Shown: positions 16,819-24,402 of the stretch, one piece after another
How positions within the stretch are numbered: position 1 is the stretch's first letter
How the letters are laid out: every line of letters begins with the position of its first letter
Origin: Clostridia bacterium
Lineage (GTDB): Bacteria > Bacillota > Clostridia > Christensenellales > Aristaeellaceae
Length of the DNA stretch: 64,000 nt
Direction: 5' to 3'
NCBI GenBank assembly: GCA_017464305.1
Contig: JAFUDS010000001.1
Span: 217,812-281,811, forward strand
The notes under the pieces: generated by a model
What the model was told of the DNA's origin: nothing
The model's input: the letters and a program-made list of their open reading frames with translations, nothing else
Database searches by the model: none
Position numbers and translations under genes: made by a program

Positions 16819-17706
16819 TTACTTCACAGCGCCAACGGCGATCCCCTTGGCGTAGTATTTCTGGAAGAAGGGGAATATCAGCATGATGGGCAGGATCGCA
16901 ACGAAAGCGATGGCCATCTGGATTCCCGTCGCCGGCAGGGAGCCCATGGCGGAGGCCATGCCGGAGTTGGTCGTGCTGGTTGCCAGATACTGAATGTTGG
17001 ACACCATCTGGTTCAACAGGTTCTGAATGTTGTAGAATTCCTTGTGACGGGAGATGTAATACAGGCCGTTGGTCCAATCGTTCCAGTATCCCAGGCCGGC
17101 AAAGGTACCGATGGTGATCAGGATCGGCTTGCCCATGGGCAGCACAATCTTGGTGAAAACCTGCAGATGATTGGCACCGTCAATCTCCGCTGCTTCATAG
17201 ATCGCATAAGGAATACTGTTAGAGAAATAGGTCCGGACCATCATGACGTTCCAGCCGCTCAACAGCAGATTCGGAACCAGCTGCGCCAGAAGCGTGTCCT
17301 TGATTTTAAAGGTATTGGACCACATGATATAGGAAGGAACGATGCCGCCGGAGAACAGCATGGTGAAGAAGACGAAGAACATCAGCACCCGCCGCCCAGG
17401 CAGATTGTTGATGGAGAGCGGGAAAGCCATCAGGGCCGTTAGGATCACGCTGACCAGCGTTCCGATCAATGTCACCAGAATACTGATGCCATAGGCCTGC
17501 ATAATGGTATCCCCAGACTGGAAAATATAGGAATAAGACGCGGCAGAAAACTTCTTCGGGAAGAAGGAGTATCCATTGGCGACCAGCACTTGCTCATCTG
17601 TCAGCGAGGACATCAGCAATAGCAGGAAAGGAAGAATGATGATCGCAGCCCACAGGACCATAACAACATAGGAGATGATTTTATACGCTTTCGAAGTTCC
17701 AACCAT
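16819..17706 (-). CDS. CUT1 ABC transporter permease, LplC/YtcP type (second transporter)
   Basis: This 295-residue permease has about six membrane helices and the ATPase-docking loop EAAEIDGANHLQVFTKIVLPMG. It ends in the subgroup-typical YYAKGIAVGAVK. The gene follows its partner by 18 bases and is preceded by GAAAGGAGGGG. No ATPase gene accompanies this transporter, so an unlinked or shared one is needed. Confidence 0.93.
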   Translation of the reverse strand: MVGTSKAYKIISYVVMVLWAAIIILPFLLLLMSSLTDEQVLVANGYSFFPKKFSAASYSYIFQSGDTIMQAYGISILVTLIGTLVSVILTALMAFPLSINNLPGRRVLMFFVFFTMLFSGGIVPSYIMWSNTFKIKDTLLAQLVPNLLLSGWNVMMVRTYFSNSIPYAIYEAAEIDGANHLQVFTKIVLPMGKPILITIGTFAGLGYWNDWTNGLYYISRHKEFYNIQNLLNQMVSNIQYLATSTTNSGMASAMGSLPATGIQMAIAFVAILPIMLIFPFFQKYYAKGIAVGAVK

Positions 17707-17724
17707 TTTTCCGCCCCTCCTTTC

Positions 17725-18690
17725 TTAGAACAGCGCATTCTCGCTGCTGACCTTGCGGACAACGCCATTAGCAATCAGCACGACGATGAATCCGACAACG
17801 GACTGATAGAAACCAGCAGCCGCAGCCATTCCGACGTTATTTTGTACCATCAATCCGCGATACACGTAGGTGTCGATAACGTCCGTTACGGAGTACAGCA
17901 GGCCAGAATTCCGGGGGACCTGGTAGAACAGACCGAAATCAGAATAGAAGATACGGCCAATGCTCATGAGCGTCAAAGTGATGATGGTCGCTTTCAACTC
18001 GGGGAGGGTGATATGCATGATGGATTGCCATTTGGAGGCGCCGTCCAGCATGCATGCTTCAAACAGGGAAGGATCAATGCCATTGATGGTAGAGATATAG
18101 ATCAGGCATCCGTATCCTACGCCCTTCCACAGGTTGACAAAGATCAGTATCCAGGGCCAGGCGGGGGGATTGGAATACCAGTTGATGGCATCCGCTCCCA
18201 GCGCGGGCAGGATGGTATTATTCACAATGCCCGTCTGCTGGCTCAGGAAGGCGTAAACGATGTAGCCCAGAACCACGGAGCTCATCAGGTAAGGGAAGAG
18301 AATCGCGCTCTGGAAAGCTTTCTTCGAGCGTTCTCCCCTCATGTCGCAGATAAAGATGGCGAACATGATCCCCACAACGTTGTTCAGAATAATGAACGCA
18401 AGATTGTAAAGAATCGTGTTCCGGGTAATCACCTTCGCATCCGGCGTAGCAAAAAGGAACTCAAAATTCTTGAGCCCTGCCCAGTTACTTCCCCAGAGGC
18501 CGCGCTTGGCGCTGTAATCCTTGAAGGCGACCACCAGGCCGGTCATGGGGATATAGTTATTGATGATGAGATAAACCGCGCCGGGCAGAAACATCAAATA
18601 AAGAATCCAATGCTTCCGAATCGCGTCCAGAAAACGATTTTTGCTGCGGCCGGGAGCTCGCCCGGATTTGGATACAGCTTGCTGTGTCAT
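17725..18690 (-). CDS. CUT1 ABC transporter permease, LplB/YteP type (second transporter)
   Basis: This 321-residue permease begins with a basic tail, then about six membrane helices (first: HWILYLMFLPGAVYLIIN). The docking loop reads FEACMLDGASKWQSIMHITLPEL, a mild variant of EAAxxDGA with Cys for the second Ala. It is the first gene of the minus-strand operon; its promoter lies at 18783-18811, in the 242-base divergent region shared with the GH43 gene. AAAGGAGG precedes the ATG. Confidence 0.92.
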   Translation of the reverse strand: MTQQAVSKSGRAPGRSKNRFLDAIRKHWILYLMFLPGAVYLIINNYIPMTGLVVAFKDYSAKRGLWGSNWAGLKNFEFLFATPDAKVITRNTILYNLAFIILNNVVGIMFAIFICDMRGERSKKAFQSAILFPYLMSSVVLGYIVYAFLSQQTGIVNNTILPALGADAINWYSNPPAWPWILIFVNLWKGVGYGCLIYISTINGIDPSLFEACMLDGASKWQSIMHITLPELKATIITLTLMSIGRIFYSDFGLFYQVPRNSGLLYSVTDVIDTYVYRGLMVQNNVGMAAAAGFYQSVVGFIVVLIANGVVRKVSSENALF

Positions 18691-18782
18691 CTTTTCCTCC
18701 TTTGCCGGTACAGATAACTTTTTTGGGGGGACTGTTCATGTTTCGTTCAAGAATGCTCTTAAACATATAAGAGGTTTTTCTC

Positions 18783-18811
18783 ATAATAGCACAATTTGTA
18801 CCATAGCGCAA
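18783..18811 (-). promoter_or_regulatory. Promoter of the second CUT1 transporter operon
   Basis: On the minus strand TTGCGC (18811-18806), 17 bases, TATTAT (18788-18783). The -35 is weak, as expected for an activator-dependent promoter; the repeats at 18820-18849 lie just upstream of it. Confidence 0.65.
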
Positions 18812-18819
18812 GCAAAAAA

Positions 18820-18849
18820 TTGCCAATAGTCCACTTGTTTTTGCCAATA
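18820..18849. promoter_or_regulatory. Two direct repeats TTGCCAATA spaced 21 bp, likely activator site
   Basis: TTGCCAATA occurs at 18820-18828 and again at 18841-18849, exactly two helical turns apart in the same orientation. This geometry is typical of AraC-family activators. The sites lie between the two divergent promoters. No AraC-type gene is present in the window, so the regulator would be unlinked. Confidence 0.6.
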
Positions 18850-18864
18850 TATACATGTTATAAT
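18835..18864 (+). promoter_or_regulatory. Promoter of the GH43 gene
   Basis: TTGTTT (18835-18840), 18 bases, TATAAT (18859-18864). The second TTGCCAATA repeat falls inside the spacer, so a bound regulator would affect this promoter directly. Confidence 0.7.
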
Positions 18865-18932
18865 CAAATTGGTTTTACAGCAACTGAACGAAACGTAATT
18901 TCTAAACGACCGAATGGAAGGAGAACGCAGCC

Positions 18933-20414
18933 ATGGAACAAGCATATAACCCTTATTTACCCCTGGATGTTTATATTCCGGACGGAGAACCTCATGTCTT
19001 TGGCGACCGGGTTTATATTTACGGATCCCACGATAAATCAGGCGGAAAGGTTTACTGCGAAGGGCATTACGAAGTTTGGTCCGCCCCTGTGGAAGATCTG
19101 GGAAACTGGCGGAACGAGGGGATTTCCTATCTGCGTTGGCAGGATCCATCCAACGCGGATGACCGGATGCAGCTTTGGGCACCGGACGTAACCCAGGGAC
19201 CGGATGGCAGATACTACCTCTACTATTGCTTCTCCTTCTATCCGGAGATCGGCGTTGCGGTTTCGGATCAACCCCAGGGGCCGTTTACGTTTCTTGGCCA
19301 TGTGAAGAACCCCGATGGCACCATCTATGGCAAGCGATCTGGGGATTTTATGCCTTTCGATCCCGCTGTCCTGACGGATGATGATGGCCGAGTTTACCTG
19401 TATTCCGGATTTGCGCCAGCCGGCCCCAAGGAAATGAATATACCCCAGTTTTCTGACGAAGAGTTAGCGGCCATGCCAGAAGGAATGCGGGATATGGCCA
19501 GAAATCTTCGGGAAACTCGTTTTGATGAGGATTCCATGTGCGGCGAGCTGGAAGCAGATATGATCACGCTGAAGGAGGAGATGCATCCGCTGATCCCCAG
19601 CGGGAAGCATGAGAAAGGAACCAGCTTTGAGGGTCATCCCTTCTTTGAAGCTTCTTCGATTCGGAAATTCAATGGGAAGTATTATTTTGTATATTCCTCC
19701 TATTGGAGCCATGAACTTTGCTGGGCAGTATCTGATCATCCGGATCGGGATTTCCGCTTTGGAGGGATTCTTGTATCCAACTGCGATATCGGCCTGAACG
19801 GTCGGGAAAACCCCGTTAACATTCCTGGAAACAACCATGGCGGATTGATCCAGGTGGGCACGGATTATTATGTCTTCTACCATCGCCAGACAGAGGGCTC
19901 GGAATTCTCCCGGCAAGGATGCGCAGAGAAAATTACGATGCGGCCTGATGGTTCCTTCGAACAGACAGAAATCACTTCCTGTGGTCTAAATGGCGCGCCT
20001 TTGGCAGCCAAGGGTTCTTATCCGGCAGCGATCGCTTGCCATTTGACGGATGAGACGGTAACAGGGGTGATTGATTACACCGATCCGATCATGCAGGATC
20101 AGATTCAGATCACTTCGCGCCAAGGGATTTCGCTCATTACTAATATCCGAAACAACGCGGAGATTGGATATAAATACTTCCTCTTTGAGCAGGCGGGGCA
20201 GCTTCTGTTAGAACTGAAGGGAGATTTCAATGGAATAATCTCTATTTCCCATGACCTGGAGGGGCGGAACGTGATTGGTGAATTCAATGTTTCGCTGGAT
20301 GGTGATTGGCGGTATTATGCCGCAGCCATCACGCCATCGGTCGGAAAGCAAGCGCTCTATCTGCATTTTAGCGGAGCAGGGATTGCCGAACTAAAGCAAA
20401 TTGCATTCCTCTGA
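18933..20414 (+). CDS. GH43 family glycosidase (beta-xylosidase/alpha-arabinofuranosidase type)
   Basis: This 493-residue protein has a five-bladed beta-propeller with GH43 marks: the catalytic-base region IPDGEPHVFGDRVYIYGSHD near residues 16-35, WAPDV near 85, FDPAVLTDDDGRVYLYSG near 145 and the acid region FFEASSIRKFNGKYYFVYSS near 240. The final ~150 residues look like an accessory beta-sandwich. There is no signal peptide, so it would act on imported oligosaccharides. AAGGAG lies ahead of the ATG. It diverges from the second transporter, which probably supplies its substrate. Xylose versus arabinose specificity cannot be told from sequence. Confidence 0.88.
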   Translation: MEQAYNPYLPLDVYIPDGEPHVFGDRVYIYGSHDKSGGKVYCEGHYEVWSAPVEDLGNWRNEGISYLRWQDPSNADDRMQLWAPDVTQGPDGRYYLYYCFSFYPEIGVAVSDQPQGPFTFLGHVKNPDGTIYGKRSGDFMPFDPAVLTDDDGRVYLYSGFAPAGPKEMNIPQFSDEELAAMPEGMRDMARNLRETRFDEDSMCGELEADMITLKEEMHPLIPSGKHEKGTSFEGHPFFEASSIRKFNGKYYFVYSSYWSHELCWAVSDHPDRDFRFGGILVSNCDIGLNGRENPVNIPGNNHGGLIQVGTDYYVFYHRQTEGSEFSRQGCAEKITMRPDGSFEQTEITSCGLNGAPLAAKGSYPAAIACHLTDETVTGVIDYTDPIMQDQIQITSRQGISLITNIRNNAEIGYKYFLFEQAGQLLLELKGDFNGIISISHDLEGRNVIGEFNVSLDGDWRYYAAAITPSVGKQALYLHFSGAGIAELKQIAFL

Positions 20415-20436
20415 TGTAAATGAGGAAGGCTTTCTC

Positions 20437-20459
20437 GCTCCCCCGCTTTGCGGGGGAGC
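20437..20459 (+). terminator. Terminator of the GH43 gene (GCTCCCCCGC hairpin family)
   Basis: GCTCCCCCGC (20437-20446), loop TTT, GCGGGGGAGC (20450-20459), followed by TTTC. It is a perfect 10-bp stem beginning 22 bases after the GH43 stop. Confidence 0.75.
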
Positions 20460-20469
20460 TTTCATCTGC

Positions 20470-20693
20470 GCTTCCTCAGAGCAGAAACAGCTCCCGCGTC
20501 CGCCGCCGTGTCCAGAGCCAGGGCGCAGGGCTGATAGATCCAGTGCAACAGATCCGAGCTGACCGCATGGCCCTCATGCATGGGCCCCCATTGACGGGAG
20601 AAGAGATGGTATCGATAGAACAGATGGTACCGCCCCCCAATGGTAGCAAAACCCATTCGGATCGTTCATCCATCCCACCAGCGGCGTCAAATG
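20470..20693 (-). pseudogene. Decayed fragment of a GH32 gene
   Basis: Read on the minus strand, this 220-base stretch encodes HLTPLVGWMNDPNGFCY, then after a one-base insertion HLFSRQWGPMHEGHAVSSDL and ALALDTAADAG. These parallel residues 31-98 of the intact GH32 enzyme at 6636-8108. The reading frame is broken in the run of Gs near 20635. Both ends are truncated: similarity starts just after the terminator at 20694-20715 and fades near the GAAGCGCAG at about 20470. It is a remnant of a duplicated or transferred GH32 gene. Confidence 0.88.
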
Positions 20694-20715
20694 AAAAAGC
20701 ACCCGCTAGGGTGCT
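20694..20715 (-). terminator. Terminator of the serine hydrolase gene
   Basis: On the minus strand AGCACCC, loop TAGC, GGGTGCT, then a run of Ts. It lies about 100 bases beyond the serine hydrolase stop and directly abuts the GH32 remnant. Confidence 0.8.
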
Positions 20716-20811
20716 CATGTTGCAGCGCTACAGATCTTGGGTGGATTTATAAATGGAGTTTCTATATCTTTTAAACGTCACTCCCAACCCCAGGAGTTCC
20801 TTTTTTTCCGC

Positions 20812-21975
20812 TTAGCACAGGTGTGCCAGCACCACGTTCCGAACCTTTCTCGTCACCGGGCCTGTGCCGGTGTCCGCCACGTTCTGGTTCAGCAACAGGG
20901 TCAATTTCTCCTGGGGGAAGTTCGCAAAATAGGTGCCCAGCCAGCCATCCCAGCCGTATTCCCCTTTCATGGCCAGCCCAGGAACCTCGCCAGGCACATC
21001 GCAAACCCGCATCAGCTTGCCATAGCCATACCCTTCCAGGCCGCCCCAGCGCCATTTCAGATCCACCTGGCTGCTGGTCATCCACCGAACCGTCTCCTCC
21101 GAAAGAATCCGCTGTCCCTTATACTCCCCGCCCTGCAGCAGCATGGCGGCGAAATGCCGATAATCATCCAGGGTGGAAACCAAGCCTGCGCCGCCGGAGG
21201 CGAAAGCCGGCTCCCGGGTATAGTTTCCTACGTTCAGATGCTTACATTCCATGACCTGGATCCCCTCCGGCGTCCGCTTCGCACATGTCACCAGCCTGGG
21301 CAGCTTCTCCTCCGGCAGGCTGAACCCTGTATCCTCCATCTCCAGAGGCGCGAAGATCTCCTCCCGCAGGAATTCGCTGTAGCTTTTCCCGCTGGCTACC
21401 TCCACCACCGCGCCCAGCACATCCGCGCAAGTAGAGTAGCGGAAATCAGACCCCGGCTGGAAGGCCAGGGGTAGCTTCCCGATTTCGTTGGCAAATTCCA
21501 CTGTCGTATATCCCGGCTTCCCCTCATCCATGGCCTGTTGATTTGCATCGAACAGCTTGGCAGCATACTGCCCCGGAGCGTCCTCCATGGGATAGCACAG
21601 CCCCGCGCTCATGCCCATCAGATCCATCAGCTTTACAGGCCGCTGAGCGGGGATCAGCTCCCCATCCTTCCCCAGCACCTTTGATCCCGCGAAGCCTGGC
21701 AGATATTTCTCCACCGGATCGTTCATGTCGATGATTCCCCGCTCCATCAGCAGGCACACCGCCGCGGAGGTAATCGGCTTGGACTGGCTGTACAGCCGGA
21801 AGATAGTATCCCGGCTGATCTCCTCCCCCGTGCCCGGATCCTTCCCTGCCTGGGTATAGCAAACCACCTTATCCTTATGCAGCACCATCACGTTGGCGCA
21901 GGGCAGCTCCCCCGTGTCGATAGCCTCCTGCAGCACCCGATTCACTTTCTTTTCCAGTTCTATCTCCCGGGACAT
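20812..21975 (-). CDS. Serine hydrolase, class C beta-lactamase/EstB-like family
   Basis: This 387-residue protein has the penicillin-binding-protein-like fold. The nucleophile motif SxxK is in YSQSKPIT (about residues 61-68) and the Tyr motif is RYSTCADVLG. The third motif is of the esterase kind (YGWDGWLGTYFANFP). Members include esterases, D-aminopeptidases and class C lactamases; the lack of a signal peptide and the weak third motif favour an esterase or peptidase role rather than antibiotic resistance. It is a single gene with its own terminator, downstream of nothing related. Confidence 0.87.
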   Translation of the reverse strand: MSREIELEKKVNRVLQEAIDTGELPCANVMVLHKDKVVCYTQAGKDPGTGEEISRDTIFRLYSQSKPITSAAVCLLMERGIIDMNDPVEKYLPGFAGSKVLGKDGELIPAQRPVKLMDLMGMSAGLCYPMEDAPGQYAAKLFDANQQAMDEGKPGYTTVEFANEIGKLPLAFQPGSDFRYSTCADVLGAVVEVASGKSYSEFLREEIFAPLEMEDTGFSLPEEKLPRLVTCAKRTPEGIQVMECKHLNVGNYTREPAFASGGAGLVSTLDDYRHFAAMLLQGGEYKGQRILSEETVRWMTSSQVDLKWRWGGLEGYGYGKLMRVCDVPGEVPGLAMKGEYGWDGWLGTYFANFPQEKLTLLLNQNVADTGTGPVTRKVRNVVLAHLC

Positions 21976-22107
21976 TTCGATTGCTCTCCTTTTCCTCTCA
22001 TTTCAAAATGCAGAATGGGATTTCTGCGGACGTTCTGGCCCATGTGTTTGAAATCCGCTGCTTTCATCCCCGCCATCATACCACAATCGATGATTGAAAG
22101 CAAAAAA

Positions 22108-22136
22108 TGAAACGAAAAGACCGTCCCCCTGTTTCA
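22108..22136. repeat. GACCGTCCCC dispersed repeat, single complete unit
   Basis: A 29-base unit begins TGAAACGAAAAGACCG and ends TCCCCCTGTTTCA, so TGAAAC and GTTTCA form short terminal inverted repeats. It matches one arm of the perfect palindrome at 6576-6635 except for one A. It lies between the serine hydrolase and the end of the ribosomal operon. Confidence 0.85.
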
Positions 22137-22175
22137 AAACAAAAACCCGGAACCATATATTGGCCCGGGGTTTTG
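22137..22175 (-). terminator. Terminator of the ribosomal-protein operon
   Basis: On the minus strand AAAACCCCGG and CCGGGTTTTT enclose a 14-base loop, ending in TTTTTGTTTT. It lies about 15-50 bases beyond the rpmJ stop codon, so the long operon ends here. Confidence 0.75.
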
Positions 22176-22190
22176 TATCCTTGGGGGTGA

Positions 22191-22310
<120 letters not shown>

Positions 22311-22360
22311 TTACCTCCTTCATGGACTGCGGCTTTTCCTGATTCAACAGAAAGAACCGC

Positions 22361-22582
22361 TCAGTTTTTGCTGCGCCAGGTGATCCGACCACGGGTCAGA
22401 TCATAGGGCGAAAGTTCAATCGTTACTTTATCACCGGGGTAGATCCGGATAAAATTCATCCGCATCTTTCCGGAGATGTGCGCCAGGATCTGGTGGCCAT
22501 TTTGCAGCTCCACCTGGAACATGGCGTTCGGCAAGGCTTCAACCACCTTACCTTCCATTTCGATCACGTCGCTCTTGGACAA
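22361..22582 (-). CDS. infA: Translation initiation factor IF-1
   Basis: This 73-residue S1/OB-fold protein ([20 protein letters not shown]) has the family length and the conserved [19 protein letters not shown] core. It binds the A site of the 30S subunit during initiation. It sits between the KOW protein and rpmJ, the usual Firmicute arrangement. Confidence 0.98.
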   Translation of the reverse strand: MSKSDVIEMEGKVVEALPNAMFQVELQNGHQILAHISGKMRMNFIRIYPGDKVTIELSPYDLTRGRITWRSKN

Positions 22583-22586
22583 TAGA

Positions 22587-22889
22587 TCAGCCCTCCTTGC
22601 ACAGCGAACGTTCTTCCGCGAACCCGTGCTGTATCAGCGCCCTACGCAGGTCGCTGTCCTGAATCTTTCCGCCCTCCGGACGGATCGTTTCTAAGTTTAC
22701 CACAATTGGTTTCGCGTGTAAATGCCTGGTTTTCTTTTTTTTCGGACGAGCCAGCGGATGACAATCCCCATCCGCGATGGTGACCAAATCCTTCCCCAGG
22801 GATTCCAGAATCAGGAAATACTTTCCCTTATCCCTTCCCTGGGTACTCTGCACCACTCGTCCTCTTTCCATCGGAAAAGGATCCTTCAT
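22587..22889 (-). CDS. KOW-domain RNA-binding protein (L14e/YlxR-like position between map and infA)
   Basis: This 100-residue protein carries an N-terminal KOW-type motif ([19 protein letters not shown]) and a basic middle ([14 protein letters not shown]). A small KOW protein between map and infA is common in Clostridia; its role, probably in ribosome binding or assembly, is not defined. It starts 4 bases after the map stop and ends 4 bases before the infA start, so translation is likely coupled. Confidence 0.85.
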   Translation of the reverse strand: MKDPFPMERGRVVQSTQGRDKGKYFLILESLGKDLVTIADGDCHPLARPKKKKTRHLHAKPIVVNLETIRPEGGKIQDSDLRRALIQHGFAEERSLCKEG

Positions 22890-22893
22890 CGCT

Positions 22894-23715
22894 TCAGGCC
22901 TCCCCCAGATGAGAGACGCATGGATAACCCTTTGAATTCACGGGCGTGTTTTCCCAGCTGAATTCAGGCAATGTCAGGATGTCGGGATAGCCGCTGGCGT
23001 TGATCGCGATGGTGTGCTCATAATGGGAGCACAGCTTGTGATCCCGCGTGCGCACCGTCCATCCGTCATTGTCGTTGGTAATGTGCCAATCACCTTGAAC
23101 CACCATGGGCTCTACCGCGATGGTCATGCCCTGGCGAAGCCGCAAGCCTCGCCCCGGCTCCCCATAATTGAACACGGATGGATCCTCATGCATTTCGCGG
23201 CCGATGCCGTGGCCTGTATAATCCCGGATCACAGTGAAGCCATTCGCCTGAGCGTGGCTATCCACAGCGTGGCCTACATCGCCCAGTCGTTTTCCGACCA
23301 CACACTGACGAATCCCATCCCAGAAGCATTCTTCCGTGGCAACGATTAGCTTCCTCGCCTCTTCGGAAATCTCTCCGACCCCTACCGTGAAGGCGGAATC
23401 AGCCTGCCATCCGTTCAACACCAGCGTACAGTCGATGGAGACGATATCGCCTTCCTTCAGAACCGTTTTATCGCTGGGGATGCCATGCACGACCACGTCG
23501 TTGACGCTGGCACAGATAGAGCAGGGATATCCTTCATAGCCCTTTTCCGAGGGAATACCGCCACCCTTCCGAATCAGCTGTTCCGCCAATACGTCCAGGT
23601 CCGCGGTGGTGACGCCGGGTTTAATCTGCGCGCGAACCTGCTGTTCCACTTCGTAGAGCAGCTTGCCCGCGTCCTTCATTTTCTGAATCTGCGCCGGGTT
23701 CTTTAAACTGATCAT
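22894..23715 (-). CDS. map: Type I methionine aminopeptidase
   Basis: This 273-residue enzyme removes the initiator Met from nascent proteins. The dinuclear metal ligands are present in SIDCTLVLNGWQADSA (two Asp), GHGIGREMHE (His), TIAVEPM (Glu) and SHYEHT (Glu). It is about 20 residues longer than the usual ~250, with a C-terminal tail (SWENTPVNSKGYPC). The start overlaps the adk stop by 4 bases (ATGA), indicating coupling. Confidence 0.97.
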   Translation of the reverse strand: MISLKNPAQIQKMKDAGKLLYEVEQQVRAQIKPGVTTADLDVLAEQLIRKGGGIPSEKGYEGYPCSICASVNDVVVHGIPSDKTVLKEGDIVSIDCTLVLNGWQADSAFTVGVGEISEEARKLIVATEECFWDGIRQCVVGKRLGDVGHAVDSHAQANGFTVIRDYTGHGIGREMHEDPSVFNYGEPGRGLRLRQGMTIAVEPMVVQGDWHITNDNDGWTVRTRDHKLCSHYEHTIAINASGYPDILTLPEFSWENTPVNSKGYPCVSHLGEA

Positions 23716-24341
23716 GCCTTCGCTCCCAGGGCGGTCAAAATTGCTTTGGTGGTATTCTCCAAGCCCTGCGCGCCATCGATCTTCTTCAGCAGACCCTTCT
23801 GTTCGTAGTAACCAATCAGAGGAGCCGTCTGATCATGATAGACGGTCAATCTGTTCAGCACGGTCTCCGCCTTGTCATCGTTCCGTTGAATCAGCTCTTC
23901 CCCGCAGTTGGCGCAATGGGTTTCGCCCTTCAGCATGCTCAGATGATAGGTGGCGCCGCACTTCACGCATACCCGCCGCCCGCTCAGCCGATCCACCAGC
24001 ACCTGATCCGCCACATCCAGCTCAATCACGCTGTCGATGGTGGCAAAGGTATCCAGGGCTTCCGCCTGAGGCACGGTACGGGGGAAGCCATCCAGAATGT
24101 AACCATTCTGGCAGTCTTCCATCTGCAGCCGTTCCTTCACGATGTCGATGATGACTTCGTCCGGAACCAGCTGACCGGCGTCGATAAAGCTCTTCGCCTT
24201 CTTGCCGGTTTCTGTGCCTTCCTTCATGGCGCGGCGCAGTATATCACCGGTGGAAATCTGGGGAATGTTCAGCGCAGAACAAATCTTCTGCGCCTGGGTG
24301 CCCTTACCTGCACCGGGAGGTCCAAGGAAAATGATGTTCAT
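23712..24341 (-). CDS. adk: Adenylate kinase with zinc-binding lid
   Basis: This 209-residue kinase interconverts ATP+AMP and 2 ADP. The P-loop is GPPGAGKGTQ (residues 7-16), the AMP site ISTGDILR and the nucleotide motif DGFPRT. The LID domain has two CxxC pairs (CVKCG and CANCG), typical of Gram-positive zinc forms. It lies between secY and map, overlapping map by 4 bases. Confidence 0.98.
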   Translation of the reverse strand: MNIIFLGPPGAGKGTQAQKICSALNIPQISTGDILRRAMKEGTETGKKAKSFIDAGQLVPDEVIIDIVKERLQMEDCQNGYILDGFPRTVPQAEALDTFATIDSVIELDVADQVLVDRLSGRRVCVKCGATYHLSMLKGETHCANCGEELIQRNDDKAETVLNRLTVYHDQTAPLIGYYEQKGLLKKIDGAQGLENTTKAILTALGAKA

Positions 24342-24402
24342 CCTTCTGATCTCCTTTCATAAGAATAAGGGGCGAGGATGACCTCGCCCCTTACATCCTC
24401 AA

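Noticed and set aside
20812-21975. Antibiotic-resistance beta-lactamase
   Set aside because: The SxxK and Tyr motifs are shared by esterases and peptidases, there is no signal peptide and the third motif is esterase-like, so resistance is not supported.
22894-22960. Frameshift suspected at the C terminus of map because of its extra ~20 residues
   Set aside because: All metal ligands precede the extension, the frame is clean and the stop is followed after 4 bases by a proper downstream start, so it is a short natural tail.
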